Shown in pieces: positions 1 to 8,204 of a stretch of DNA of 64,000 nucleotides. The first letter of the stretch is position 1. Every line of letters begins with the position of its first letter. The position numbers and the translations under genes are program-made. The notes under the pieces are model-generated. The model saw only the letters and a program-made list of their open reading frames with translations, ran no database searches and had not been told where the DNA came from. Location of the stretch: positions 1 to 64,000 of the forward strand of contig JAFZVV010000012.1 of assembly GCA_017617615.1 (NCBI GenBank). The letters are read 5' to 3'. Origin of the DNA: Prevotella sp. GTDB lineage: Bacteria > Bacteroidota > Bacteroidia > Bacteroidales > Bacteroidaceae.

Positions 1-135
1 AGCCTGACCAAGCAGGTGACCAACGTCACAGGCTCAGGCATAGGATACGGTGGCGGCGGCTCAGGCCCTGCCCGAGCAGGCGACAACGCCCTATGGGATG
101 ACGAAGATGACGACAACGACTGGGACCAGTTGTAA
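1..135 (+). CDS. C-terminal tail of a protein cut by the window edge
   Basis: An open frame runs from base 1 to a TAA at 133-135. The 44 visible residues have a Gly-rich stretch (GYGGGGSG) and then a very acidic end, NALWDDEDDDNDWDQL. Acidic, Trp-containing ends occur on several nucleic-acid-binding and phage-like proteins, but no domain is visible and I do not recognise the family. A perfect hairpin follows 16 bases after the stop, as expected for the end of a transcript. Confidence 0.55.
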   Translation, partial: SLTKQVTNVTGSGIGYGGGGSGPARAGDNALWDDEDDDNDWDQL

Positions 136-151
136 GACTTCATCATTACTT

Positions 152-193
152 TACATCACGGCCTCCATGCGGCCGCATGGAGGCCGTGATGTA
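152..193. terminator. Perfect 21-bp inverted repeat, probable terminator
   Basis: The arms 152-172 and 173-193 are exact reverse complements with no spacer; the centre is GCGGCCGC. It lies just after the first stop codon. No clear T-run follows, so it could be a terminator or an RNA-stabilising or cruciform structure. Confidence 0.6.
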
Positions 194-647
194 TATATAG
201 AAGGGGAGTTTAAGGGAAACTTAAACGGGCTTCGCTCGAATTGATGGTCGATTTACTTTATAACATGAATTGCCGGGAATTATCCAGAAATTATCAGAAA
301 TTTGCCGACGCGGCAGCGTCGGATTATCATTCATGGATAATTCATGGGCAATTTATGGGCATTCATGACCTAAAAACAGTTTGACATTCCGCAGGGCATA
401 AAACGAACACGAATCTACCGAATAGACACGAAAAAAGCATTCGTGAAATTCGTGAAATTCGTGTTCGTTAATCCTCCGATAATCGCATTGCAAATGCTGA
501 TACTCAATGCGGCCGAATTCTTGGACGAGCCAAGCGGCAGAGCCGAGCGGCAAATTCGACCGAACGAAGGGCAAATTCGGCCGAACGTCGAGAATTCTAA
601 AATTCTATAATTCGGGATAAACCAATATTCGTATCTGTGGTTCAGCG
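194..647. repeat. Gene-free stretch with short repeats and hairpins
   Basis: I see no credible gene here. It holds a hairpin with arms CCGACGC/GCGTCGG (305-322), a tandem ATTCGTGAA motif near 440-470, two similar GGCAAATTCG[AG]CCGAACG segments near 550-590, and GAATTC at both ends of that segment. It separates the first protein tail from the convergent kinase gene. Confidence 0.45.
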
Positions 648-1271
648 CTATTCGTCGAACGGGAAGAGGCCGTAGAGTTGCGCGTCGATGCGGTCGGTGA
701 TGGTCTTGAAGTCAGAGGGGTTGCTTTCGAACTTACACGTGTCGCCGTCGACGATGATGAGATGCCCTTTATAGTTGGCAATCCAGTCTTCATAGCGTTT
801 GTTGAGGCCCTGGAGGTAGTCGATGCGGATGGACTTCTCGAATTCCCGTCCACGCTTGGATATCTGTGCCACGAGGTTGGGAATTGTGGAACGGATATAT
901 ATCATGAGGTCGGGCAGACCGACGAGCGATATCATCAGGTCGAAGAGGTCGCTGTAATTGGCGAAATCGCGGTCGCTCATCATCCCCATGTCGTGCAGGT
1001 TGGGCGCGAAGATACGGGCATCCTCGAAGATGGTGCGGTCCTGGATAATATATCCTTCGTTCTTAGATATTTCCACCACTTCCTTGAAGCGTTTGTTGAG
1101 GAAATAAATCTGGAGGTTGAACGACCACCGCTCCATGTCGGCGTAGAAATCGTCGAGATAGGGGTTGTTGTCTACGGGTTCGAAACGTGGCTCCCAGCCA
1201 TAGCGTTTGGCGAGCATTTTGGTGAGGGTGGTCTTGCCACAGCCAATATTTCCGGCTACTGCGATGTGCAT
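648..1271 (-). CDS. Deoxynucleoside kinase (copy 1)
   Basis: Predicted cytosolic kinase that phosphorylates deoxynucleosides (dAdo/dGuo/dCyd type) for nucleotide salvage. The 207-residue protein opens with MHIAVAGNIGCGKTT, a P-loop at residues 7-15. It continues with an EPVD segment, a QDRTIFED motif of the family's DRS type, and a lid-like KRGREFE segment. Length is typical of bacterial dNK/dGK proteins. It lies downstream of a second kinase of the same length on the same strand, separated by a G-rich repeat, so the pair probably arose by tandem duplication and may be cotranscribed. Which nucleoside each prefers cannot be read from the sequence. Confidence 0.9.
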   Translation of the reverse strand: MHIAVAGNIGCGKTTLTKMLAKRYGWEPRFEPVDNNPYLDDFYADMERWSFNLQIYFLNKRFKEVVEISKNEGYIIQDRTIFEDARIFAPNLHDMGMMSDRDFANYSDLFDLMISLVGLPDLMIYIRSTIPNLVAQISKRGREFEKSIRIDYLQGLNKRYEDWIANYKGHLIIVDGDTCKFESNPSDFKTITDRIDAQLYGLFPFDE

Positions 1272-1302
1272 AGTATATGGTTTTTATGATTATTCTTTTT
1301 TT

Positions 1303-1450
1303 AAGGGGCTTAGGGGCTTTAGGGGCTTTAGGGGCTTAGGGGCTTTAGGGGCTTTAGGGGCTTTAGGGGCCTTAGGGGCCTTAGAGTCGTTGACTCGGGA
1401 CTTTTTAATCGAAGCTTTTTGCTCGGGACTTTTTAATCGGGACTAAGGGG
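1303..1450. repeat. Tandem GGGGCTTTAG array between the kinase genes
   Basis: About nine units of a 9-10-base motif (GGGGCTTTAG, GGGGCTTAG, GGGGCCTTAG) run from 1303 to about 1385. TTAGAGTCGTTG and two copies of GGGACTTTTTAATCG follow. The same vocabulary recurs in other gaps of this window (15.8, 19.8, 21.2, 23.2, 45.6 and 58.9 kb). Confidence 0.8.
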
Positions 1451-1462
1451 TTTGGGTGCTTT

Positions 1463-2086
1463 TTACTCTTCTGGGAAAAGACCGAAGAGGTTGGCATCGA
1501 TACGACTGACAATCTTCGCGAAGTCGGCCTTCCGGTTGAGAAAATCGATCTCGTCGACGTTGACAGTGAGCACCTTCCCCTTGTACTGGTGGTAGATGAA
1601 GTCCTCGTAGAGCAGGTTGAGGTTCTTCAGGTAGTCGAGTTGCATGAGTTGTTCATAGTCCCTACCCCGCCACTGGATGTTCTGCACGAGATGGGGTATC
1701 GACGCCCTGAGGTATATCATCAGGTCGGGCACCTTGACGACGGTCATCATCGACTCGAAGAGTTGCATGTAGCACTCGAAGTCGCGGTCGTCGAGGTTGC
1801 CCATGGCATGGTTGTTCGCGGCAAAGACATACACCCCCTCGAAGATGCTGCGGTCCTGGATGACGGTGGCATCCGACTGGGCGATGTCGAGGAGGTCGCG
1901 GAACCGCTGCTTGAGGAAGAACACCTCAAGGGCGAACGACCATCTCGGGATGTCTTTGTAGTAGTCGTCGAGATAGGGGTTATGGTCGACAGGCTCAAAT
2001 TTCGGAACCCATCCGTAATGCTTGGCGAGCAAATTGGTGAGCGTGGTTTTCCCGCTACCAATGTTTCCTGCGATGACGATGTGCAC
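1463..2086 (-). CDS. Deoxynucleoside kinase (copy 2, GTG start)
   Basis: Second deoxynucleoside salvage kinase. I start it at the GTG at 2086, because VHIVIAGNIGSGKTT from there aligns with the start of copy 1 and gives the same 207-residue length. A longer in-frame start would run through the promoter and into the next gene. P-loop GNIGSGKTT, EPVD, QDRSIFEG (the family DRS motif) and WRGRDYE are visible. A good promoter lies upstream, and the gene is divergent from the copper ATPase gene. Differences from copy 1 around the substrate-facing motifs suggest the two may divide purine and pyrimidine substrates, which is inference. Confidence 0.9.
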   Translation of the reverse strand: MHIVIAGNIGSGKTTLTNLLAKHYGWVPKFEPVDHNPYLDDYYKDIPRWSFALEVFFLKQRFRDLLDIAQSDATVIQDRSIFEGVYVFAANNHAMGNLDDRDFECYMQLFESMMTVVKVPDLMIYLRASIPHLVQNIQWRGRDYEQLMQLDYLKNLNLLYEDFIYHQYKGKVLTVNVDEIDFLNRKADFAKIVSRIDANLFGLFPEE

Positions 2087-2133
2087 GGTTAAGAGAGTGT
2101 TAGTGGCACAAATTTTGTGCGAGGATAGATAGT

Positions 2134-2163
2134 GCAAAGATAAAGAAAAAATCTGAAAGCAAA
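2134..2163 (-). promoter_or_regulatory. Bacteroidetes promoter for the kinase genes
   Basis: Read on the minus strand, TATCTTTGC (2142-2134) matches the -7 consensus TAnnTTTG. A TTTGC at 2163-2159 lies 16 bases upstream as a -33-like element. Confidence 0.6.
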
Positions 2164-2213
2164 AATACAAGGAAACCTTTTTTTGCTGATTTTTCAAAAA
2201 CCATCCCATTTGC

Positions 2214-2244
2214 TTTGCCATTTGAACAAAAAAAGGTAATTTCG
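2214..2244 (+). promoter_or_regulatory. Probable promoter of the copper ATPase gene
   Basis: TTTG at 2214-2217 and TAATTTCG at 2237-2244 are 19 bases apart, one mismatch from the TTTG/TAnnTTTG pair. The predicted transcript would start about 15 bases before the ATG at 2268. Confidence 0.45.
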
Positions 2245-2267
2245 CAAAAATATATACAGGAAAGAAA

Positions 2268-4232
2268 ATGCAGAAAAAGACCATTCCTGTTATCGGCCTG
2301 GCCTGTTCAGCCTGCTCTGCCAATGTGGAGCGACACCTGCGCTCGCTCGACGGCATCATCAGCGCCACGGTGTCGCTGCCCACACGCACGGCACTGGTGG
2401 AATGGGACGAGAACCGCATCACCCTCGAAGACATGAAGCGCGAGGTGAGCGCCATCGGCTACGACCTGGTGATAGAGGCCGACCGCAGCGCCGCGGAGAT
2501 AGAGCGGCGTGGATACCTGCTGCTCAGGAAGAAAGTCATCGTGTCGTGGGTAGTAGCCCTACTCGTGATGGCCATCACCATGGGATGGGCGAAGGTGGGC
2601 AACCGCGATGTCGCCAACCAGACCGCGATGCTGCTGGCCGCCTTCAACATGGTGTATTGCGGACGCGAGTTCTACGTCCGCGCCGTGCAGCAACTGCGCC
2701 ACCTCACCGCTGGCATGGACACCCTCGTGGCACTAAGCACCGCCATCGCCTTCGTCTTCAGCGTGGTGAACACCTTCTGGGGCGAGCAGCTGTGGGGGTC
2801 GCGGGGCATGGCATGGCACACCTACTACGACTCTTCGGTGATGATCATCACCTTCGTGCTCACCGGACGCCTCCTCGAGGAGCGCAGCCGTAAGACCACC
2901 GCCGCCGCCATCGCCAGACTCGTGGGCTTGCGCCCGAAGACGGCACGCCTCTACCAAGGCGAGGTGAATGCCGACGACGGCACAACCCGCGCGATGACCG
3001 AAGAGGTGCCCATCGCCACCATCAGTCGAGGCGACGTGATAGAGGTGCGGGCAGGGGAGAAAATACCCGTAGACGGCACGGTGACATGGGCCACGAGTTT
3101 CATGCTCGACAGCGGTGCATGGGTAGACGAGGCGATGATTACCGGTGAGCCGGCACCCGTACTGAAAGAGCGCGGGGCGACGGCACTCGCCGGGACGGTG
3201 GTGAGCCAGGGACGCCTCCGGCTGCGGGCAAGGAAGACCGGCGACGACACCACCCTCGCACAGATTATCCGTATGGTGGAGGAGGCGCAGGGGAGTAAGG
3301 CCCCCGTGCAGCGTGCCGTAGACCGCGTGGCGATGGTCTTCGTTCCTGCAGTGGTCGTGGTGGCACTCGCCACCTTCGTCGTATGGTGGGCGATAGACGG
3401 CAACGCAGGTCTGCCCCATGCCATCATGTCGGCAGTGGCGGTGCTCGTCATCGCCTGTCCGTGCGCCCTGGGACTCGCCACCCCCATCGCGCTGATGGTG
3501 GGCATCGGGAAGGCCGCCGACCACAACATCCTCATCAAGGATGCCACCGCGCTGGAGAAGATACGGCACGTCGACGCGATGGTGATAGACAAGACAGGCA
3601 CGCTGACCACCGCCAATCCCGCCATCGACTTCACCAAGGCCGACGACCTGCCCCTCGACGAGCGCGAGACGCTGAAGCCCCATGCCCGTGAGGCGATGGA
3701 ACAGTTGGCCCACATGGGCGTGGAGGTGTATCTGATGAGCGGCGACAAGGAAGAGGCAGTGGCGTTCTGGGCCAGGGAGGCAGGCATCACACACTATCAG
3801 AGCGGCGTGCAGCCCCACGACAAGGAAGACCTGGTGCGGCGGCTGCAGCAGGAGGGCAAGTGCGTGGCGATGGTGGGCGACGGCATCAACGACTCGCAGG
3901 CCCTGGCAACGGCCGACGTGAGCATCGCCATGGGTGGGGGCACCGACGTGGCCATCGACGTGGCACAGATGACACTCATGGGCGACGACCTGCGGCGCAT
4001 CGCCGAGGCGCTCACCCTGAGCCAGAAGACGGTGAGACTGGTGAGGCAGAACCTCTTCTGGGCATTCCTCTACAACGTGGTGTGCATCCCCCTGGCAGCA
4101 GGTGCAGCACATCTCGTGGGCCTCGACTTCCAGATCACACCGATGTGGGCGAGCGCCCTCATGGCCTTCTCCAGCATCAGCGTGGTGCTCAACAGCCTGA
4201 GGGGGTTCTCCACGAAGCGAATTGACGGGTGA
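2268..4232 (+). CDS. copA: Heavy-metal P-type ATPase, copper-exporter type, short form
   Basis: Predicted inner-membrane P1B-type ATPase exporting Cu(I). Residues 1-70 are a heavy-metal domain with GLACSACSANVE, a variant of GMTCxxC. Paired membrane helices follow, then an actuator domain with a TGEP motif, the membrane ion site CPC (397-399), the phosphorylation site DKTGTLT (D441), MSGDK (D493), a GDGIND hinge, and a final helix pair ending near NSLR. Only 52 residues separate D441 from D493, where usual CopA proteins have well over a hundred because the nucleotide-binding domain sits there. The total of 654 residues is correspondingly short of the common 730-830. Either this lineage has a reduced N-domain or the enzyme is altered. 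The reading frame is intact throughout. Confidence 0.88.
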   Translation: MQKKTIPVIGLACSACSANVERHLRSLDGIISATVSLPTRTALVEWDENRITLEDMKREVSAIGYDLVIEADRSAAEIERRGYLLLRKKVIVSWVVALLVMAITMGWAKVGNRDVANQTAMLLAAFNMVYCGREFYVRAVQQLRHLTAGMDTLVALSTAIAFVFSVVNTFWGEQLWGSRGMAWHTYYDSSVMIITFVLTGRLLEERSRKTTAAAIARLVGLRPKTARLYQGEVNADDGTTRAMTEEVPIATISRGDVIEVRAGEKIPVDGTVTWATSFMLDSGAWVDEAMITGEPAPVLKERGATALAGTVVSQGRLRLRARKTGDDTTLAQIIRMVEEAQGSKAPVQRAVDRVAMVFVPAVVVVALATFVVWWAIDGNAGLPHAIMSAVAVLVIACPCALGLATPIALMVGIGKAADHNILIKDATALEKIRHVDAMVIDKTGTLTTANPAIDFTKADDLPLDERETLKPHAREAMEQLAHMGVEVYLMSGDKEEAVAFWAREAGITHYQSGVQPHDKEDLVRRLQQEGKCVAMVGDGINDSQALATADVSIAMGGGTDVAIDVAQMTLMGDDLRRIAEALTLSQKTVRLVRQNLFWAFLYNVVCIPLAAGAAHLVGLDFQITPMWASALMAFSSISVVLNSLRGFSTKRIDG

Positions 4233-4396
4233 AACCACAAAAAAAGGCACTTTTGGACGCATTATCGTTTTTTTTGCCTATTTTTGCCGAAAAATGTGCA
4301 TAAATCAACTTTCGCAAGTTAGGATAATCAAGATATGAAGTAGGGTCAAAGCCATACGGATTGGGATAATTATCCCCAAAATGGTTAAGAAGAGGG
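4233..4396. other. Non-coding gap before the dispersed repeat
   Basis: No gene is visible. The A/T-rich start may help terminate copA. GATATGAAGTAGGGTCAAAGC near 4332-4352 resembles GAGATGAAGTAGAGTCAAAGC in the leader of the CotH gene near 28.25 kb. Confidence 0.4.
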
Positions 4397-4519
4397 CATA
4401 TGTCCCTTTAACTTGGCTTCGCCGATGTTTTCTCGCCATGGCATAGCACATACAAGTTTGGCTCTGCTCATCTGGCTTAACGAAAACATTCCCTTTAACT
4501 TCCTTTTAACTTCCCTTCT
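4397..4519 (-). repeat. Dispersed ~123-bp element, copy 1
   Basis: Its reverse complement matches 36208-36332 almost base for base. The shared order is GTTAAAGGGAA, TGTTTTCGTTAAGCC, AGAGCCAAACTTGT, GTGCTATGCCATGGCGAG, AAAACATCGGCGAAGCC, GTTAAAGGGA, CATATG. It is non-coding and ends about 20 bases before the start of serB. See the paired finding. Confidence 0.85.
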
Positions 4520-4540
4520 TGACTTCCGTTTGTTGAGCGA

Positions 4541-5800
4541 ATGCGAAACCAGAACCACATGACAATACCTATCAGCAACAAAGAAGAACAAATACTGGTG
4601 AGCATCACCGGACAAGACCGGCCGGGACTGACGGCGTCGGTCATGGGTATCCTCGCCCGATACGAAGCACAGATCCTCGACATCGGACAGGCCGACATCC
4701 ACAGCACCCTCTCCCTCGGCATCCTCATCCGTATCGACGAGATGCACTCGGGACAGGTAATGAAAGAACTGCTGTTCAAGGCCACCGAACTGGGCGTGAA
4801 CATCGGGTTCTCACCCATCAGCGACGATGAGTACGAGGCATGGGTGGGACGCCAGGGGAAAAACCGATACATCCTCACCCTGATAGGACGCACGCTGTCG
4901 GCAGCACAGATAGAGGCGGCAACGAAAGTCATCGCCAGTCAGGGGGTGAACATCGACTCCATCCTCAGACTCACCGGAAGGCGGAGCATCCGCCAGCCAC
5001 AGCAGAACAGCCGCGCATGCATACAGTTCTCACTGCGTGGGTCGATCAACCGCAGCGAGATGCAGGCACAACTGCTCCGGCTCTCGGCAGACATGGACGT
5101 GGACTTCTCGCTGCAGCGCGACGACATGTACCGACGCATGCGACGCCTGATCTGCTTCGACATGGACTCCACCCTCATCCAGACAGAATGCATCGACGAA
5201 CTGGCCATGCGCGCCGGCGTGGGCGACAAGGTGAAAGCCATCACGGAAAGGGCGATGCGCGGTGAGATAGACTTCAAGGAGAGTTTCACGCAACGGGTGG
5301 CACTGCTCAAGGGCCTCGACGTCGGCGTGATGCGGGAGATAGCCGAACAACTGCCCATCACCGAGGGGGTAGACCGCCTGATGGCGGTGCTGAAACGCTG
5401 TGGATACAAAATCGCCATCCTCAGCGGAGGATTCACCTACTTCGGTGAATACCTGCAACGACGCTATGGCATCGACTACATGTACGCCAATGAACTGGAG
5501 GTAGACGACAACGGCAAGCTCACCGGAAGATACGTGGGAGAAGTGGTGGACGGACACCGCAAGGCAGAACTGCTGAAACTCATCGCACAGGTAGAGAAGG
5601 TGAACCTCGCGCAGACCATCGCCGTGGGCGACGGTGCCAACGACCTGCCAATGATATCGATAGCTGGACTGGGCATCGCCTTCCACGCCAAACCACGTGT
5701 GGTGGCCAACGCACGCCAGTCGATCAACACCATCGGCCTCGACGGCGTACTCTACTTCCTGGGCTTCAAAGACTCCTACCTCGGAGAAGACGGCAACTGA
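4541..5800 (+). CDS. serB: Phosphoserine phosphatase SerB with N-terminal ACT domains
   Basis: Catalyses the last step of serine synthesis, phosphoserine to serine, in the cytosol. The N-terminal half is ACT-like (VSITGQDRPGLTASVMGIL, then a second region near residue 105). The HAD phosphatase starts at DMDSTLIQTECIDELA, with nucleophile D207, and continues with LSGGFTYF and the GDGANDLPM metal site. The 419-residue length fits the ACT-SerB form common in Bacteroidetes. A second ATG at 4559 (MTIPISNKEEQ) is an equally good or better start, because homologues usually begin close to it and no ribosome-binding site decides. A dispersed repeat lies immediately upstream. Confidence 0.93.
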   Translation: MRNQNHMTIPISNKEEQILVSITGQDRPGLTASVMGILARYEAQILDIGQADIHSTLSLGILIRIDEMHSGQVMKELLFKATELGVNIGFSPISDDEYEAWVGRQGKNRYILTLIGRTLSAAQIEAATKVIASQGVNIDSILRLTGRRSIRQPQQNSRACIQFSLRGSINRSEMQAQLLRLSADMDVDFSLQRDDMYRRMRRLICFDMDSTLIQTECIDELAMRAGVGDKVKAITERAMRGEIDFKESFTQRVALLKGLDVGVMREIAEQLPITEGVDRLMAVLKRCGYKIAILSGGFTYFGEYLQRRYGIDYMYANELEVDDNGKLTGRYVGEVVDGHRKAELLKLIAQVEKVNLAQTIAVGDGANDLPMISIAGLGIAFHAKPRVVANARQSINTIGLDGVLYFLGFKDSYLGEDGN

Positions 5801-5836
5801 ATCAATACATCAATCTTATATTAATACTCTCCAAAC

Positions 5837-6553
5837 ATGCCTACCTATATCCGGAAATCCATCAAAATCCTACCCTGGGTGAAGCTGAACATCAGCAAGA
5901 CCGGGCCAAGCCTGTCGATAGGCCCGAAAGGGGCAAAACTGAACATCAGCAAAAAGGGTGTCTATATCAACTCCAGCATCCTGGGGACAGGGGTGTACAA
6001 CAAGACCAAACTGAGCACGAGCTTCCTCTGGGCATTAGGGGTGGCGGCAGTGACCATCGGCCTGGGCTACTGGCTCGGCATCGCCTGGCAGAACTTCAAC
6101 CTCTTCGTGGGGATGTGCGTGCTCGGCGTCATCTTGGGCATCGTGGCGTTCTTCGTGGTGCGCAACATCAAGCACGCCCCGGCAGAAGAGATGGAGGAAG
6201 AGGAGCTGCCTGCCACCACACGGAAACGCACCACCACAAGCAAGAAGACCACCAAGAGTGCACGTCCGGCAGCAAAGAAAGGCGGCACCAACACCGGGGA
6301 GCGGCGCACGACACGCTCCGACAAGGCATCGGCACAGGCCTATGCCGGTGAGGTGGAAAAGCTCATGGACAAGATGGCAGAGGCTACCACCGTAGAGGAG
6401 CTCGACAAGGCGCATGCCGAAATCCTCGACATCATGTACTCCAACATCAAGCCGCTCGACGTGAAAGTCTTCGGCATGGAGTTCAAGGAGGCACTCGCCG
6501 CCATCGAGCGCGACTACGCCGAAGGATTGCGACAGCTCAGCGACGGACAGTGA
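5837..6553 (+). CDS. DUF4236 domain membrane protein
   Basis: Residues 1-58 are a DUF4236 module: RKSIKILPWVKLNISKTGPS, SIGPKGAKLNISKKG and GTGVYNKTK. Two membrane helices follow at roughly 60-80 and 85-108, then a Thr/Lys/Ala-rich linker (TRKRTTTSKKTTKSARPAAKKG) and a helical, acidic C-terminal region. The function of DUF4236 is not established. The gene starts 36 bases after serB in the same direction and may share its transcript. A strong hairpin ends the unit. Confidence 0.8.
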   Translation: MPTYIRKSIKILPWVKLNISKTGPSLSIGPKGAKLNISKKGVYINSSILGTGVYNKTKLSTSFLWALGVAAVTIGLGYWLGIAWQNFNLFVGMCVLGVILGIVAFFVVRNIKHAPAEEMEEEELPATTRKRTTTSKKTTKSARPAAKKGGTNTGERRTTRSDKASAQAYAGEVEKLMDKMAEATTVEELDKAHAEILDIMYSNIKPLDVKVFGMEFKEALAAIERDYAEGLRQLSDGQ

Positions 6554-6577
6554 CATCACTCTTCTGGAAGTAAAAAC

Positions 6578-6641
6578 CAGCACGGAGACACCAAGATACA
6601 GCGGTCTTTCCTTTACCCTGTATCTTGGTGTCTCCGTGCTG
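6578..6641. terminator. Bidirectional terminator hairpin
   Basis: A perfect 23-bp stem, 6578-6600 pairing with 6619-6641, has an 18-base loop. It sits between the convergent DUF4236 gene and the 6.7-kb minus-strand gene, so it could end both transcripts. Confidence 0.85.
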
Positions 6642-6666
6642 CTTGTTTTCTCTCGGCGCAGACCTG

Positions 6667-7134
6667 CTATGCCGCCAAATGGCGCGACAGCCGTCGCAGG
6701 GTCTCCATCCGGCATCTCCGCTTCTCCTTCACCAGGATGGCATGCGCACTGCTCACCGAGAGATAAAACGATGGTGCCTCCTGGTTGACCACATAACCGA
6801 CACAACGCGCGAGGGTCCAGCGGGGATGACTGCCACGCACCATGCATACACGGCGGTAGATTTCTTCATACATCTCGCGCTTGAGGGCGTTGCACGACGG
6901 CGGCACCCCCGTGCGCTCCATCTCATGAACCACACGCAGCGCACGCTCCTCACTCACCCAGAAACGACGGGCAGGATGGGCAACGGCGAGACGGAGCACA
7001 TCCTCCACACGGGCGTCGGCAATGGCGTTGAACAAACGGTTGAATACCTCCAAAAGATTACGGCTCCTGTCGTCGCGGTATTCAAAAGACGCACGACGGG
7101 CCACACGTTTCATTGTTTTCTCAGTTGTTTTCAT
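6667..7134 (-). CDS. Conserved basic protein next to phage-like genes
   Basis: A 155-residue, Arg-rich protein beginning MKTTEKTMKRVARRASFEYR. I chose the ATG at 7134 because the earlier ATG at 7161 overlaps the promoter element TATCTTTGC (7166-7158). The central text has RFWVSEERALRVV and the end has YVVNQEAPSFYLSVSSAHAIL. I recall a PAPxFYLTPxSA-like ending in Bacteroidetes proteins annotated beside phage genes, but I cannot confirm a family. A role as terminase small subunit or packaging accessory is only a guess from position: it is divergent from a scaffold-like gene and 1.5 kb from a terminase. Confidence 0.7.
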   Translation of the reverse strand: MKTTEKTMKRVARRASFEYRDDRSRNLLEVFNRLFNAIADARVEDVLRLAVAHPARRFWVSEERALRVVHEMERTGVPPSCNALKREMYEEIYRRVCMVRGSHPRWTLARCVGYVVNQEAPSFYLSVSSAHAILVKEKRRCRMETLRRLSRHLAA

Positions 7135-7465
7135 GGTATTGTTGTGTTTCTTGCCATGCAAAGATAGTCCTCCCCTACCCCCTTTGCCAAGAGAATCGAC
7201 TGGAAAAACATAGGCACAAGACCGTTTCTCTGTAATCGCCTGACACCTTGGCGGTTACGAAACGGCACAAAAACTGCCTGACCAAGGGGAAACGGCACAA
7301 AACCCTCTTCCAAGAACGTAACCGACGTCGTTGACGGCATTTTCTCCCACCTCACTGTCACCTCACAACCGATGCTCCATACCGCTTCGTCTATACGAAA
7401 ATGACAAGGAAAACAACGTAGTGCGTGGTATTTTTGCATCATCAACCATCGAAACATATAATAAT
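7135..7465. other. Divergent promoter region with repeated motifs
   Basis: This gap carries two promoters: minus-strand TATCTTTGC (7166-7158) and plus-strand TATTTTTGC (7429-7437). Between them GAAACGGCACAAAA occurs twice, near 7258 and 7289. An imperfect hairpin pairs CCGTTTC and TAATCGCC (from about 7221) with GGCGGTTA and GAAACGG (to about 7265). I see no credible gene inside. Confidence 0.5.
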
Positions 7466-8161
7466 ATGGAAGCAAAGAAAAAGAAAAGATTGCCCGTCGA
7501 CAACACGGATGCTATGCACGAACACGAAGACAATGTGACGCCCCCTGTGACAACACCAGAAACACCCACTGTGACACCTGAAACACCCTCTGAAACGCAC
7601 CCGGCACCTACTACCGATGCCAAAGAGGCAGACATCGCGACACCGACACCCGAAGAAAACACCGACCACACGCCAGCCACAGCACCACTGGCTGAAGACA
7701 CGCAGACCGCAAAGGAGGACGACATCCTGTCCGAAACGGTGGAACAACAGGCAGAACCCGACAAGTCCATCCCCACCCCCCAGGAGATGATAGAACGCAT
7801 CGCCACAAGCCAGCACTTCTCCGACAATGAGCGCGAGCAGATGACCACACTGCTGGCATCACTCCTCGACGAAACGGCAAAAGGCGAAATCGGCGAGACA
7901 ACGCTGCGGCACCTCGCACATGCCGTGAACTACGAACGCGATGTCATGCAAGCCGCCCGCGAAGGGGAAATCAAGGGAAGGAACATGAAAATAGAGGAAT
8001 ATCTCATCGAACGGCGCAATGCCGAAGAAATAAGACAACTCGGGAGCAACGCTGTACCTTCGAGACCTGCACCTCCAGCCAGCGTCATCGGAGGACTATC
8101 TGCAGCCGACAGGAAATCCATCTGGGAACGCGGACACGAAAAACGTGTATGTCATCATTAG
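7466..8161 (+). CDS. Acidic low-complexity protein, possible phage scaffold-like
   Basis: A 231-residue protein from the ATG at 7466, chosen because the promoter element TATTTTTGC lies at 7429-7437. A short basic start (MEAKKKKRLPVD) leads into a Thr/Pro/Glu-rich disordered stretch to about residue 105. A helical domain follows, containing PTPQEMIERIATSQHFSDNE, then a charged helix. The end has SVIGGLSAADRKSIWERGHEKR. Acidic, helical, disordered proteins between small and large packaging genes are often scaffolding proteins. Position and composition fit, but I see no diagnostic motif, so the role is inference. Confidence 0.7.
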   Translation: MEAKKKKRLPVDNTDAMHEHEDNVTPPVTTPETPTVTPETPSETHPAPTTDAKEADIATPTPEENTDHTPATAPLAEDTQTAKEDDILSETVEQQAEPDKSIPTPQEMIERIATSQHFSDNEREQMTTLLASLLDETAKGEIGETTLRHLAHAVNYERDVMQAAREGEIKGRNMKIEEYLIERRNAEEIRQLGSNAVPSRPAPPASVIGGLSAADRKSIWERGHEKRVCHH

Positions 8162-8204
8162 ACAATATTATGTTAAAAAAGGTTAATTATAGGTAGAAAA
8201 CACT

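Noticed and set aside
1463..2455. Longer version of kinase copy 2
   Set aside because: The extra N-terminus crosses its own promoter and the copper ATPase start; the GTG at 2086 matches the paralogue.
2733..4262. Long minus-strand frame opposite copA
   Set aside because: It is His/Gly-rich without domain, in antisense to an intact ATPase gene.
7131..7475. Minus-strand frame across the 7.1-7.5 kb gap
   Set aside because: It covers two promoters and repeat motifs, and has no domain or promoter of its own.
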